From: Mucilaginibacter sp. PAMB04168
GTDB lineage: Bacteria > Bacteroidota > Bacteroidia > Sphingobacteriales > Sphingobacteriaceae
Assembly (NCBI RefSeq): GCF_039634365.2
Contig: NZ_CP155079.2
Location: forward strand, 558,001-622,000
Length of the DNA: 64,000 nt
Reading direction: 5' to 3'
Shown here piece after piece: positions 16,669 to 25,257 of this stretch. The position numbers and the translations under genes were made by a program. The number at the start of each line of letters is the position of its first letter. The first letter of the stretch is position 1. A model generated the notes under the pieces. That model was not told where the DNA came from, made no database searches, and saw nothing but the letters and a program-made list of their open reading frames with translations.

Positions 16669-18231
16669 ATGCGTTTTAAGAAACGATTATTATTGATACT
16701 TATCAGTATTTGCTGTTCAGTATTAGCCTATGCACAAACTGAAACCCCTGCACAACTATATCCGGGTTTATTTGAAGCAGTGCAGATGCAGCAGATTTTC
16801 CCCGACGGTAAAACTTTTGTAGATGTATCGGCCAGGCAACCGCCAGCGGTTATTTTAAAAGCTTATCAGGTTGAGAAAAGTAAGCCCGGCTTTAACCTTA
16901 AAGCGTTTGTTAAGCAATACTTTTCGGCCCCGAGCGAAAACAGTACACAATACCGAAGCAATATTAAAGGCGGCATCCGCAAGCATATTGATACCCTGTG
17001 GACCGTGCTACAACACGTAGCCGACACTGTTAAAGGCACCACGCTGCTACCCTTGCCACATGCTTATATAGTGCCGGGCGGTCGATTCAGGGAGGTATAT
17101 TACTGGGATTCATACTTTACCATGCTTGGACTTGAGGAAGCCAGGCAGTTTGTACTGATAGAAAGTGTAGTTAAGAACTTTGCTTACCTGATAGATAAAC
17201 ATGGGCATATACCCAATGGTAACCGCACTTATTATTTAACCCGTTCGCAGCCTCCGTTTTTTGCCTTAATGGTGCAGTTGCTGGCCAAACATAAAGGCGT
17301 CAAAACGCTGACTACTTATCAATCACAACTTATAAAAGAGTACCAGTACTGGATGCAGGGTAGTGAAGCCTTAAAAGCTGGCAAGGCGTATGCGCATGTA
17401 GTACGAATGGCCGATGGCAGTTTGCTTAACCGGTATTGGGATGCAAGCACGCAGCCGCGTGAAGAATCATACAGGGAAGATGTACTGGCGGCCCGGCAAA
17501 CTAAACAGAACAAGGCAGAATTTTATCGAAACATTAGAGCTGCTGCCGAATCGGGTTGGGATTTTAGCAGCCGATGGATGGCCGATGGCAAAAGCCTGGC
17601 AACCCTTCAAGCCACCAGTTTAATACCGGTTGATTTGAACTGTTTGTTGTATAACCTGGAAACTACCCTTGCACAATCATTTGAGATAAGCGGTAACCAG
17701 CAATCGGCAGCGTTGTACCGTTCTAAAGCAGCCAAACGTAAAGCAGCATTGCTTAAATATTGCTGGAATAGCAAAGCGGGTTGCTTTTATGATTATAACT
17801 GGCAACAAAAAACAATATCAAACCAGGCGAGCATCGCAACTGCTTATCCATTGTTTTTTAATATAGCCAGCAATGCACAAGGCAAACAGGTGGCAGCCTT
17901 AATTGAGGCAAAGTTTTTACAGCCGGGCGGGGTAGCTACCACTTTGACGGGTACCGGGCAGCAGTGGGATCAGCCCAATGGCTGGGCACCCTTGCAGTAT
18001 ATTACCATTGTGGGTTTAAGAAATTATAAGCACAAAGACCTGGCCCAAACTATAGCTTCCCGTTGGATAAAATTAAACTTAAACACATTTAATCAAACCG
18101 GAAAGCTGGTGGAAAAATATGATATACAACACATCAACGCCAAAGCCGGTGGGGGCGAATACCCCTTGCAGGATGGGTTTGGCTGGACTAACGGCGTACT
18201 GTTAAAATTAATGAATATGTATAAGCACTAA
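16669..18231 (+). CDS. treA: Periplasmic trehalase (glycoside hydrolase family 37)
   Basis: Start is the ATG giving MRFKKRLLLILIS, which begins a signal peptide ending near LAYAQ. An upstream in-frame ATG at 16573 would translate the palindrome and is rejected. The 520-residue protein carries both GH37 signatures: PGGRFREVYYWDSYFTMLGL (about 135) and QWDQPNGWAPLQY (about 435). GGGEYPLQDGFGWTNGV lies near the end. It hydrolyses trehalose to two glucoses outside the cytoplasm. No trehalose synthesis or transport gene is nearby. Expression may be influenced by the palindrome shared with yceI. Confidence 0.93.
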   Translation: MRFKKRLLLILISICCSVLAYAQTETPAQLYPGLFEAVQMQQIFPDGKTFVDVSARQPPAVILKAYQVEKSKPGFNLKAFVKQYFSAPSENSTQYRSNIKGGIRKHIDTLWTVLQHVADTVKGTTLLPLPHAYIVPGGRFREVYYWDSYFTMLGLEEARQFVLIESVVKNFAYLIDKHGHIPNGNRTYYLTRSQPPFFALMVQLLAKHKGVKTLTTYQSQLIKEYQYWMQGSEALKAGKAYAHVVRMADGSLLNRYWDASTQPREESYREDVLAARQTKQNKAEFYRNIRAAAESGWDFSSRWMADGKSLATLQATSLIPVDLNCLLYNLETTLAQSFEISGNQQSAALYRSKAAKRKAALLKYCWNSKAGCFYDYNWQQKTISNQASIATAYPLFFNIASNAQGKQVAALIEAKFLQPGGVATTLTGTGQQWDQPNGWAPLQYITIVGLRNYKHKDLAQTIASRWIKLNLNTFNQTGKLVEKYDIQHINAKAGGGEYPLQDGFGWTNGVLLKLMNMYKH

Positions 18232-18255
18232 GCATGCTTGTTTTTTTTAAAAAGT

Positions 18256-18762
18256 CTACCCCAGGTAAACAGCATCTTCCTGGCCATTTTGGCTAAGGGA
18301 TACGTACACATGCTGCTTTAATACTGTAGACAAGGCTATGCCGGAAAAATCGGTACTTACCGGGAAACTCTTGTGATTACGATCTACCAACACTACCGTG
18401 CGTAACTTTTTAAGAGGAACATCCAGAAAAACGCCGAAACCGTAGGCTAGGGTTTTGCCGCTGTTTAAAACATCGTCAACCAGTATTACTACCTTGTTAC
18501 GGCATTCGTTTATATCGGCGTCGGTGCTGAATTGCAGCGTACTGCTGTCTTTTTGCAATTCAATGTTAATCATGGTGCACTTAAACGGCGCAATGCCTTC
18601 TAACACGGTTTTAAGGCGTTGTGCTATAACGCTGCCTTGCGACAGTATGCCGGCAATAACTATTTCTTGTTCCTCAAAATTATCTTCGAGAATCTGGTAA
18701 GCAATGCGGTCAATCTTTTGCTGTATTTGCTGATGATTGAGTATTAAAAGCTTTTCGGCCAT
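18256..18762 (-). CDS. Phosphoribosyltransferase family protein (PyrR/Hpt type)
   Basis: Start is the ATG giving MAEKLLILNHQQIQQ; an upstream in-frame start adds residues unlike any phosphoribosyltransferase. The 168-residue protein has the PRPP-binding motif VILVDDVLNSGKTLAYG near residue 95 and a type I fold. DRIAYQILEDNFEEQEIVIA at the start recalls PyrR and hypoxanthine phosphoribosyltransferases. Whether it acts as a uracil phosphoribosyltransferase, a PyrR-like regulator or a purine salvage enzyme cannot be decided here. It converges on the trehalase gene across 24 bases. Confidence 0.85.
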   Translation of the reverse strand: MAEKLLILNHQQIQQKIDRIAYQILEDNFEEQEIVIAGILSQGSVIAQRLKTVLEGIAPFKCTMINIELQKDSSTLQFSTDADINECRNKVVILVDDVLNSGKTLAYGFGVFLDVPLKKLRTVVLVDRNHKSFPVSTDFSGIALSTVLKQHVYVSLSQNGQEDAVYLG

Positions 18763-18869
18763 GGCAGCTGGTTGTAAGTTGCAGGTTCTACTTTGTAAAC
18801 TGGTAAATATGCAGTTGTTTTCTTTAAATATGCAACCACTGTATAGAACCGATTTTCTCAACAAATATA

Positions 18870-19259
18870 TTATTCCTTTCCGTATGGGAAAAATACAAAG
18901 TTGGCGCCTTCAGGTACAATTACAAATACGCACATGTAATCATGCGGGCTTTTGTAAGTGTCAATAAAGCGCTGTTTTAATTCTTTTTTAACGATGCCTT
19001 TTTCTACAAATTCTTCCAGGGTAGAAGCATGAATAGTCCAGTCGGTATTCAGATCTTCTTTATCTAAAATCAGTTCTCCCAGTTTCACCTCGTGCTGGTG
19101 CGCTACAAATATAGGGTAGGCCGATAGGCCCTCAACCATAATTTCTACCGCTACTTCTCTCAGCGACTCGCTGTATAAGCGCAGATCCACCTCCAGGGTT
19201 TTTAGCGGACTTTCTTGCTTCTGGTTATTATTCTCGTTCAGTAATTCTTCCGGATCCAT
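18870..19259 (-). CDS. Conserved cytoplasmic protein of unknown function
   Basis: I start it at the ATG giving MDPEELLNENNNQ; an earlier start at 19334 adds 25 residues of doubtful composition close to the rlmD stop. The 129-residue product is acidic, with a mixed alpha/beta core (SPLKTLEVDLRLYSESLREV, VEGLSAYPIFVAHQHEVKLG) and a C-terminal strand, CVFVIVPEGANFVFFPYGKE. I recall similar proteins as conserved in Sphingobacteriaceae but cannot name a family. It lies downstream of rlmD on the same strand and may be cotranscribed with it. Confidence 0.75.
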   Translation of the reverse strand: MDPEELLNENNNQKQESPLKTLEVDLRLYSESLREVAVEIMVEGLSAYPIFVAHQHEVKLGELILDKEDLNTDWTIHASTLEEFVEKGIVKKELKQRFIDTYKSPHDYMCVFVIVPEGANFVFFPYGKE

Positions 19260-19343
19260 AAGTTGGTTTTGAGATGCTATGTAGTAGAGCGAGGGGCGTA
19301 CAAACAAAATGTACTGCCCGTTACTCCCTTCCACAGCTCCGCT

Positions 19344-20759
19344 TTACTTCTTTAATTCCAGTAATACCACGTTCTCCACATGCTGCGTGTGTGGGAACAT
19401 GTCTACCGGTTGTATTTGTGTAACGTTGTATTTTTCTTTAAGTACAATTAAGTCGCGGGCTTGTGTGGCGGCGTTGCAGCTTACGTACACAATTTTTTCC
19501 GCTTCAATTTCCATCAGTCGTGCTACTACATCGGCGTGCATACCAGCCCTGGGCGGGTCGGTTATAATTACATCGGGTTTACCATGCGCTGCTACAAAGT
19601 CGTCATTAAGCACGTCTTTCATATCACCGGCGTAAAATTTAGTGTTATGTATATTGTTGATGGCGGAGTTTACCTTGGCATCTTCAATGGCCGAGGGTAC
19701 GTACTCCACACCAATAACCTCTTTAACATGGCCAGCTACAAAGTTGGCAATTGTACCTGCGCCGGTATATAAATCGTAAACCAGCTCATTACCTTTAAAT
19801 TGGGCAAGATCGCGCGCAATTTCGTAAAGCCGCTGTGCTTGTATGGCATTGGTTTGGTAAAACGATTTGGGGCCTATTCGGAACTGAATTTCGTTCATGT
19901 GTTCATGAATGTATTCAGGGCCTTTCCAGGCAATCACTTCCTGGTCAAAAATGGTATCGTTCTTTTTTTGGTTAAGTATGTAAAGCAGCGATGTAATTTG
20001 CGGAAACTCGCGCTCTACGTAGCTCATCATATTGTTTACTTCATCGTCGGTAGCATGTGCAAATACTACAATCACCATCAGCTCGCCGGTTGATGAGGTG
20101 CGGATGATAAGGTTACGCAATGCACCGGTATGGGCTTTTACGTCATAAAACGTCATGCCTTGCTGCCGCGCGTAATCACGTATTTTTAAACGCAGATCGT
20201 TTGATGGATCGGCCTGCAGGTAGCAGTGGTATATATCCAATATCTTATCAAAACGGCCGGGTATGTGAAAGCCCAGCGCGCTCATCTCCATCGGGTCATC
20301 GGTGCGGTTCTCGCCATCATTTAGCCAGCGCTTGTTGCTAAAAGTATACTCCAGTTTGTTGCGGTAATAGCGATCGGCCGGCGAGGGTACAATGGGCAGG
20401 GCGTGGCTAACCTCAATGCCACCCAGGCGACTTAGGGCATCAGTAACGGCTTTTTGTTTAAACTGTAGTTGAGCCTCATAGGTCATGTGTTGCCACTTAC
20501 AGCCACCGCAGGTACCAAAATGCTCACAAAACGGCTGTGTACGGTGGGCTGATGGCTGTTTAAGGTTAGTGATCTTGGCTTCGCCAAAATTTTTCTTTTT
20601 GCGGTAAACTTCTACATCCACCACATCGCCGGGCACGGCTTTTTCAATAAACAAAACAAAGTCTTCCGTTTTGCCTACACCTTTGCCCTCTTCGGCTATG
20701 TCAATAACACTTACGTTTTCGAAACTTAAATTGGGCCTATGGCCTCTTCCTTTTCTCAT
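19344..20759 (-). CDS. rlmD: 23S rRNA (uracil-1939-C5)-methyltransferase
   Basis: The 471-residue protein begins with a TRAM RNA-binding domain (about 10-75, VIDIAEEGKGVGKTEDFVLF). An iron-sulfur cysteine set follows in CEHFGTCGGCKWQ (about 82-95), then the SAM-dependent C5-methyltransferase domain with DLYTGAGTIANF (about 325), DPPRAGMH (about 400) and the catalytic cysteine in VYVSCNAATQARDL (about 430). This is the RumA/RlmD layout. The RlmCD type found in Gram-positives is related, so the exact target uracil is inferred. Confidence 0.93.
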   Translation of the reverse strand: MRKGRGHRPNLSFENVSVIDIAEEGKGVGKTEDFVLFIEKAVPGDVVDVEVYRKKKNFGEAKITNLKQPSAHRTQPFCEHFGTCGGCKWQHMTYEAQLQFKQKAVTDALSRLGGIEVSHALPIVPSPADRYYRNKLEYTFSNKRWLNDGENRTDDPMEMSALGFHIPGRFDKILDIYHCYLQADPSNDLRLKIRDYARQQGMTFYDVKAHTGALRNLIIRTSSTGELMVIVVFAHATDDEVNNMMSYVEREFPQITSLLYILNQKKNDTIFDQEVIAWKGPEYIHEHMNEIQFRIGPKSFYQTNAIQAQRLYEIARDLAQFKGNELVYDLYTGAGTIANFVAGHVKEVIGVEYVPSAIEDAKVNSAINNIHNTKFYAGDMKDVLNDDFVAAHGKPDVIITDPPRAGMHADVVARLMEIEAEKIVYVSCNAATQARDLIVLKEKYNVTQIQPVDMFPHTQHVENVVLLELKK

Positions 20760-20766
20760 TAGGCTG

Positions 20767-20774
20767 CAAAGTTA
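20767..20774 (-). promoter_or_regulatory. -7 box of the rlmD promoter
   Basis: On the minus strand TAACTTTG (20774-20767) matches TAnnTTTG, 8 bases before the rlmD ATG, implying a very short leader or leaderless message. Confidence 0.45.
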
Positions 20775-20807
20775 AGCAAACCCAATACAAAACGTTAAAG
20801 TACGCTC

Positions 20808-21005
20808 TTAAAATACACCATCGGCCGAAACCAAACGACCTTCTTTGGTGATATAAGTTTGATAAGGGGGCTCAGGCCTTTTGCTCTTGTTAGGTATTGT
20901 GCTAAACCAGTTTAGCATGTTTATCCACAATTCGCCGGTTTCTGTTACGGCAGGCTCAAATTGTTCGTCAATCCGGTCTGAAAATTCTATTAATTCGCGT
21001 CTCAT
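20808..21005 (-). CDS. Small protein of unknown function
   Basis: The ATG at 21005 gives 65 residues beginning MRRELIEFSDRIDEQFEP; an earlier in-frame start adds 13 residues upstream. The product is acidic in its first half, has an amphipathic stretch, WINMLNWFSTIPN, and ends with a basic-proline part, KSKRPEPPYQTYITKEGRLV. There is no membrane helix and no known domain. It stands alone between rlmD and a membrane protein gene. Confidence 0.6.
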   Translation of the reverse strand: MRRELIEFSDRIDEQFEPAVTETGELWINMLNWFSTIPNKSKRPEPPYQTYITKEGRLVSADGVF

Positions 21006-21118
21006 AGGATTTGTGTTTAAGGTGTAAGCAAAAATAACAAACATTTATACCAAAAACCAAATTGGTATAATGATTATTTTAATTTTATCTTACGGTAACA
21101 ACCATAGCCAAAAAGTAT

Positions 21119-21514
21119 TTAATCGGGCATGTTATAGAAAATGTAGGTAGTAAATATAATGGCCGACAGAATTAGCAGGGGCGGGATAACCACCGATGCC
21201 CAATAAATAACTTTGAACAGCATCTGCCTATAATTTTCATCATCATGATGATTGAGCCATACATCGGCTACCCAGCCAAAAGTATAAAGCAAGTGAGCTA
21301 TAAGCATGTAGATAACATACGCTACTACAAAGCAAAATAGTATTATGGGAATGTACTCCCCTTCGGTTGAGAAGTTCACGACGGTTGCTATCCAACAAGT
21401 GAGCAGTATAAATGTGGCAGCGCCTGCTATAAGCAAGCCATTGTTGTATTCTTCTCTTTTGATCCGCCACCATCGGTTAACGTTCGCTTCTGCTAATTCG
21501 TTTCTAGTATTCAT
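21119..21514 (-). CDS. Small multi-helix membrane protein
   Basis: The 131-residue product has three strong hydrophobic segments, about residues 26-47, 55-80 and 102-125. A His/Asp-rich loop (WLNHHDDENYRQML, about 87-100) lies between the second and third, and a charged N-terminus (NVNRWWRIKREEYNNG) is likely cytoplasmic. It resembles the loosely defined 2TM-domain proteins of Bacteroidota, but I cannot confirm the family. It follows creD on the same strand, separated by a terminator. Confidence 0.7.
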   Translation of the reverse strand: MNTRNELAEANVNRWWRIKREEYNNGLLIAGAATFILLTCWIATVVNFSTEGEYIPIILFCFVVAYVIYMLIAHLLYTFGWVADVWLNHHDDENYRQMLFKVIYWASVVIPPLLILSAIIFTTYIFYNMPD

Positions 21515-21531
21515 TATGTTGTTTTTAATAT

Positions 21532-21567
21532 AAAAATCGCCCGGAGCCTGTCCAGCTCCAGGCGATT
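21532..21567 (-). terminator. Terminator of creD
   Basis: AATCGCC (21535-21541) pairs with GGCGATT (21561-21567), with an inner GGAGC/GCTCC stem. A U-run follows on the minus strand. It begins 4 bases after the creD stop. Confidence 0.7.
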
Positions 21568-21570
21568 AGA

Positions 21571-22905
21571 TTAGTCCCAGCTTATTTTACGGGAGAAGTA
21601 CATGAGTACGGCTACGATGATAAAAAGCGCTATACTGCCTACCAGTAACGACAAGTCTTCGAGTTGGATGATGATAAAGATAAACCCATAAAATATGCTT
21701 AAAATAAGCGCGAATAACGACGCTGCCTTTTGATTGGCCAACAGAGAGGCTGTAAACCACGCAATTAGTGCGATGGTAGCTACGGCCGATATAAGGTATG
21801 CTAAATTATAACCCACGTGCTCGGTAAAGGATAGCAGCAGGGTGTAAAACACAATCATGGCTGCGCCAATAAGCGCATAATTAAACAAATGAATTTTGCG
21901 TTTCTGAATCACTTCGGTTAAAAAAAGCGATACAAAGGTGAGTACGATGATGAGTATAGCGTACTTGGTTGTGCGCATAGTTTTCTGATACTCATCGACC
22001 TGTACATGCAGTTCCACGCCAAACAAAGCATTTTTATTTAGTTTTAAACTATTAAGCAGCCCATCGTTAGCGGCCCATTGCTGCGGGAAAGGGCGGTTGT
22101 AATATAACATGCGCCACTTGGCGTTGAAGCCCTTTTGATCGATATGATTGGTATCGGGCAGGTAGCGACCGTCGAACTTGGGGCTGGGCCAGTTGCCGTT
22201 AACTTCAACCTGGGTGGTTTTGCCGGTATGTAAAAAGTTGAGCGCCTCGCTGCCTTTTAAATCCAGCACGAAGCTGAAAGGGATCTGGTTGCCTGTTACT
22301 GTAGTCAGATTAACGGCGGCCTGTAATCCATTATCCAGCATGTCGCCGTTATTCAACACGGGATCTACCGCCAGCGTCTGGTTTTGTACTTTGATGGTAG
22401 GGTTTGATGAGAGTCCTTTTAAGTCGCTGATGCCAAATACCAGCCTGGCTTTGTCATACATAATAGATGAAGAATCGATTTGCAGTTTGGCGAGATCAGC
22501 GCGGTCAAAATTACCGGTAATGCTAACCAGCGATTTATAAACACCTACTTCGAAAATGCCGCGCTTACGGGTTTCGGTATTTACCTTGGCCTTGATGAAT
22601 AGGTTTTCGGGCATGAGGTATAAGGTTTCGGTGTACTCTTTAACTACTTCTTTGTTGGCTGTATCTCTCTTTATTACCTGTTTTTTGTAAGGTATTACCA
22701 GCACAGGCCCTTGTATAAGCTGGCTGCCCGACCACTTGTCTGACACATCGTTGATCACTTCCTGTTGTCTGGACGAGCGTTCCATAATCAGGCCTTGTAT
22801 CCATGAGGATGGCATAAGCAGCACCACTGCAATGACCAGGATAACAAGCATTTTCAGTAGAACAGAGTCTCTGAACTGCGGGGATGAAGGTTTTTGAATT
22901 TCCAT
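21571..22905 (-). CDS. creD: Inner-membrane protein CreD
   Basis: The 444-residue protein has one N-terminal membrane helix (about 17-37), a large periplasmic domain (about 45-310), and about five or six helices in the C-terminal third (from TKYAILIIVLTFVSLFLTEV onward). The motif LYYNRPFPQQW and the C-terminal SFTEHVGYNLAYLISAVATI are typical of CreD. In enterobacteria CreD belongs to the CreBC regulon and affects envelope integrity and beta-lactam response. Here no CreBC kinase/regulator is present; instead a winged-helix regulator and a membrane protein gene lie upstream on the same strand, an arrangement seen in other Bacteroidota. Confidence 0.93.
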   Translation of the reverse strand: MEIQKPSSPQFRDSVLLKMLVILVIAVVLLMPSSWIQGLIMERSSRQQEVINDVSDKWSGSQLIQGPVLVIPYKKQVIKRDTANKEVVKEYTETLYLMPENLFIKAKVNTETRKRGIFEVGVYKSLVSITGNFDRADLAKLQIDSSSIMYDKARLVFGISDLKGLSSNPTIKVQNQTLAVDPVLNNGDMLDNGLQAAVNLTTVTGNQIPFSFVLDLKGSEALNFLHTGKTTQVEVNGNWPSPKFDGRYLPDTNHIDQKGFNAKWRMLYYNRPFPQQWAANDGLLNSLKLNKNALFGVELHVQVDEYQKTMRTTKYAILIIVLTFVSLFLTEVIQKRKIHLFNYALIGAAMIVFYTLLLSFTEHVGYNLAYLISAVATIALIAWFTASLLANQKAASLFALILSIFYGFIFIIIQLEDLSLLVGSIALFIIVAVLMYFSRKISWD

Positions 22906-22918
22906 AGTTTTATTTTTT

Positions 22919-22930
22919 AAAAGTACTTTG
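22919..22930. promoter_or_regulatory. Candidate operator upstream of creD
   Basis: AAAAGTACTTTG lies 14 bases before the creD start. It repeats 11 of 12 bases of the perfect palindrome AAAAGTACTTTT at 23931-23942, before the first gene of the unit. A partial third copy, AAAGTATTT, is at 22938-22946. Confidence 0.45.
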
Positions 22931-22949
22931 TTTTTGAAAGTATTTAAGC

Positions 22950-22975
22950 AAAAAAAATAGCTGCAATATCAGCTA
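22950..22975 (-). terminator. Weak hairpin with U-run between the regulator gene and creD
   Basis: On the minus strand TAGCTG (22975-22970) and CAGCTA (22963-22958) form a 6-bp stem followed by a run of U. It includes the stop codon of the regulator gene and could partly terminate or attenuate read-through into creD. Confidence 0.4.
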
Positions 22976-23275
22976 CTTTTTTTGCTGCTTAATGAGTTGT
23001 TCCAGCGCGTTTAAGTGCTGCTGAAATGCCTGCTTGCCTTTGGCCGATGCCTGGTAGTTGGTGTTAGGCTTACGGCCAACAAAGCTTTTATTCACCACAA
23101 TATATTCTTCCTTTTCGAGCGCCTTAAGGTTTGATGCCAGGTTGCCGTCGGTAACATCGAGCAGTTCTTTAAGCGAGGTAAAGTCGTAACTTTCGTTCAC
23201 CATCAGCACGCTCATGATCTGTAACCTTACGCGGTTCTCAAAGGCTTTGTCCAGTTTATCAAAAGGTACTTTCAC
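22973..23275 (-). CDS. Winged-helix transcriptional regulator
   Basis: The 100-residue protein is a single winged helix-turn-helix domain: ENRVRLQIMSVLMVNESYDF (helix 1 region), FTSLKELLDVTDGNLASNLK (recognition helix) and the wing EEYIVVNKSFVGRKPNTNYQ. It matches the short HTH_34 type of ArsR-related regulators, which have no ligand domain. Start is GTG, overlapping the TGA of the preceding membrane-protein gene by 3 bases (GTGA), so translation is coupled. It probably controls this operon and creD through the AAAAGTACTTT boxes; that is inference. Confidence 0.9.
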   Translation of the reverse strand: MKVPFDKLDKAFENRVRLQIMSVLMVNESYDFTSLKELLDVTDGNLASNLKALEKEEYIVVNKSFVGRKPNTNYQASAKGKQAFQQHLNALEQLIKQQKK

Positions 23276-23928
23276 CGGTCGTATTTAAAGTACATCAGGG
23301 TGCCGTAAATTATATGCAGCACGCCAAAACCCATAGCCCATAACAATAACCCATAACCCGGCATAGCCGCAGCTATAATGCCTAACACAATCTGGCAAAT
23401 GCCCAGGTACCTTACGTCATGGTAAGTATAAGCGCTGGCGCCTACTAAAGCCAGGCCGTAAAAGGCCAGGCAGGCCGGTGATACAATACCAAAGTACCCG
23501 CGGCTCAGCATAATCAGAATAAACAAACCACCGGTAATAAGCGGCGTTGCCATTTGAAACAGTAATGCCTTGCTGCTTTTACCCCACAGCGCCTGCCCTT
23601 GCTTTTTAGCTTTACGCCTTGTTAAGGCATAGCCGGTTACTAATGAAGCAACCAAAACAGCCAACGCTATAAAGAATAATTGCGCTACAGTGGGGGTGAA
23701 TAGGAGAGCCGATGCATCATCCATGGTATAGTGGTCGCCACCAGCATATTCACTATGGCCGAACAAACCATAAGGCTGATAGATAACGCCATAAGCCAGG
23801 CCTGCACCTACCAGGGCATATACGCCGGCTAAAACGCCGGATAGTCCGCTCAAGGATAGAAATCTTGAAGAGCGCTCCATCATGCTCCGTATAGAAGCCA
23901 GGTCCTCGTGTATTTTACTTTGTTCCAC
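23272..23928 (-). CDS. Multi-pass membrane protein, partner of the winged-helix regulator
   Basis: The 218-residue protein starts at GTG (23928) giving MEQSKIHEDLASIRSMMERS, a conserved-looking soluble N-terminus. About six membrane helices follow (near residues 28-50, 78-103, 122-143, 147-165, 170-190 and 193-212). No enzymatic motif is visible. It is coupled to the downstream winged-helix gene by a GTGA overlap, an arrangement suggesting that the membrane protein senses something for the regulator. No family name is known to me. Confidence 0.8.
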   Translation of the reverse strand: MEQSKIHEDLASIRSMMERSSRFLSLSGLSGVLAGVYALVGAGLAYGVIYQPYGLFGHSEYAGGDHYTMDDASALLFTPTVAQLFFIALAVLVASLVTGYALTRRKAKKQGQALWGKSSKALLFQMATPLITGGLFILIMLSRGYFGIVSPACLAFYGLALVGASAYTYHDVRYLGICQIVLGIIAAAMPGYGLLLWAMGFGVLHIIYGTLMYFKYDR

Positions 23929-23930
23929 TG

Positions 23931-23975
23931 AAAAGTACTTTTAGTTACAAAGTAAAGGATTTGCTTTGGAACAAA
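23931..23975 (-). promoter_or_regulatory. Promoter and palindromic box of the membrane protein-regulator-creD unit
   Basis: On the minus strand TTTG (23975-23972) is followed by TTACTTTG (23955-23948), a near match to TAnnTTTG. Between the -7 box and the GTG start lies the perfect 12-bp palindrome AAAAGTACTTTT (23931-23942), placed where a bound repressor would cover the transcription start. Confidence 0.5.
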
Positions 23976-24006
23976 CAAGACTTAAATGTTTTTTTATCAT
24001 CAAACG

Positions 24007-24705
24007 CTATTCGGTATCTGTATAAGGATAGCCACCGATAAAGATCAAGCCATTGTCTGGCCGGGCGGGTGAGCCCTTTGCACCGAGTGCAAATGATGTT
24101 TTAAGCACCTTGCCATCGGTAAAAGTGAAGGTAATGGTATGTCCGGTTATTTTGTATGTACCTGCCGAAGCTGATTTTTTCCAGGCGCTGGCGTTAGGAG
24201 CCGATATGCCACCGTTTTTACCCCAGGTGAAGTGCGTGGCATCGGTAAAGGATATGGTGCTGATGGTTAAAGCATTAACACCATTGCCGTAGTTGCCGCC
24301 GCTGGCTTTCTCATAAGCCGGTTTGAGTTTGAGCGAGCCGGTATAAGCATAAGCCGGAAACCAGTTGCCTGCACCCAGTTTATAATCATACGTTTTGCCC
24401 TTGCTATTGGTGAGTAAGAAAGTAGCGCCGCTTTTTTTCCAGGTGCCCCAGGCGGCAGGCTGTTTGCTTTTTGATGCAGCAACGTTCAGGGTTTCAAGCG
24501 GCTCGTCGGCTATTTCAAAATACTCTCCGTTTTTAAAGAGCACAACCGGTTCAAAGCTTATGGCAGCAGGATAGCCACTTATGGCTCTGAAATACCAACC
24601 CTCAACCGCTGGTGCGGCATAAGTTGTGTTTGCTAATAAATTTGTGCAAAGGGTAACCAGCCCTAAAAGAAATATAGAACTGAGTAACAGCTTTAATGTC
24701 TTCAT
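24007..24705 (-). CDS. Secreted protein with internal duplication, function unknown
   Basis: The 232-residue product has a signal peptide (about 1-30, cleavage near TYA-APA). The mature part looks like two related lipocalin-like or immunoglobulin-like beta halves. The first has WGTWKKSGATFLLTNSKGK near residue 85; the second has AWKKSASAGTYKITGHTITF near 178. Both share the pattern W-KK-(S), then a strand and a GK turn. No catalytic motif is seen. It stands alone. Confidence 0.75.
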   Translation of the reverse strand: MKTLKLLLSSIFLLGLVTLCTNLLANTTYAAPAVEGWYFRAISGYPAAISFEPVVLFKNGEYFEIADEPLETLNVAASKSKQPAAWGTWKKSGATFLLTNSKGKTYDYKLGAGNWFPAYAYTGSLKLKPAYEKASGGNYGNGVNALTISTISFTDATHFTWGKNGGISAPNASAWKKSASAGTYKITGHTITFTFTDGKVLKTSFALGAKGSPARPDNGLIFIGGYPYTDTE

Positions 24706-24808
24706 AATAGTTGTGTGTTTAAGTTACACAACTATAACTGTGCCGATTTTAGAGGGAAGGCTCCGTATTTATAAGGCGAAGCCTAATTTTTTGAGCAAAT
24801 AGTTTGAA

Positions 24809-24958
24809 CTATCTTAAAGTAGTTGCTAAGACTTGGTCGTAGTAACCGCAGGCTAAAAGGATAGCAACGGTAAGCAACATGGCCAGTAAGTAATAATTGT
24901 TTTGATTACTACCTTTAGGCTCAAAATCTTGTGGATGAATATTCGATAGTGCTTTCAT
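24809..24958 (-). CDS. Very small single-helix membrane protein
   Basis: The ATG at 24958 gives 49 residues, MKALSNIHPQDFEPKGSNQN then one hydrophobic helix (YYLLAMLLTVAILLACGYY). A longer in-frame version from 25012 adds 18 doubtful residues. Too short to classify; the well-formed helix supports a real gene only moderately. Confidence 0.45.
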   Translation of the reverse strand: MKALSNIHPQDFEPKGSNQNNYYLLAMLLTVAILLACGYYDQVLATTLR

Positions 24959-25257
24959 GGTAAGTATGTTGAAATCGTTAATAAAAACGGTAATTTTATG
25001 CAATGTAGGCAATAAACGCCATAGAAATATAATGGTTTTAAAAAATTGCCATTATTTTAATTGATACGACATAAGCGAGGGCAAAAGACTGTATTACAGA
25101 TCTTTTTTATTATTTTAATAATGAGATGGCGCGTCGGCAAATTAAAATAGCCTTATCCCATGCACCCGGATGTGGACTATTTGAAAAATTTAAGGTGCTT
25201 TAATGCTAACTAAATTAAGCGATCGGCTCAGCAGATACATGAGGCAGGCAACAACTT
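24959..25257. other. Non-coding gap with no recognised element
   Basis: These 299 AT-rich bases lie between the small membrane protein gene and the end of the TetR gene. I see no convincing gene, terminator or palindrome; only a weak AATGG/CCATT repeat near 25035-25055. Confidence 0.4.

Noticed and set aside
22950..22975. A strong terminator isolating creD from the regulator gene
   Set aside because: The stem is only 6 bp, so it is listed as weak; read-through is likely.
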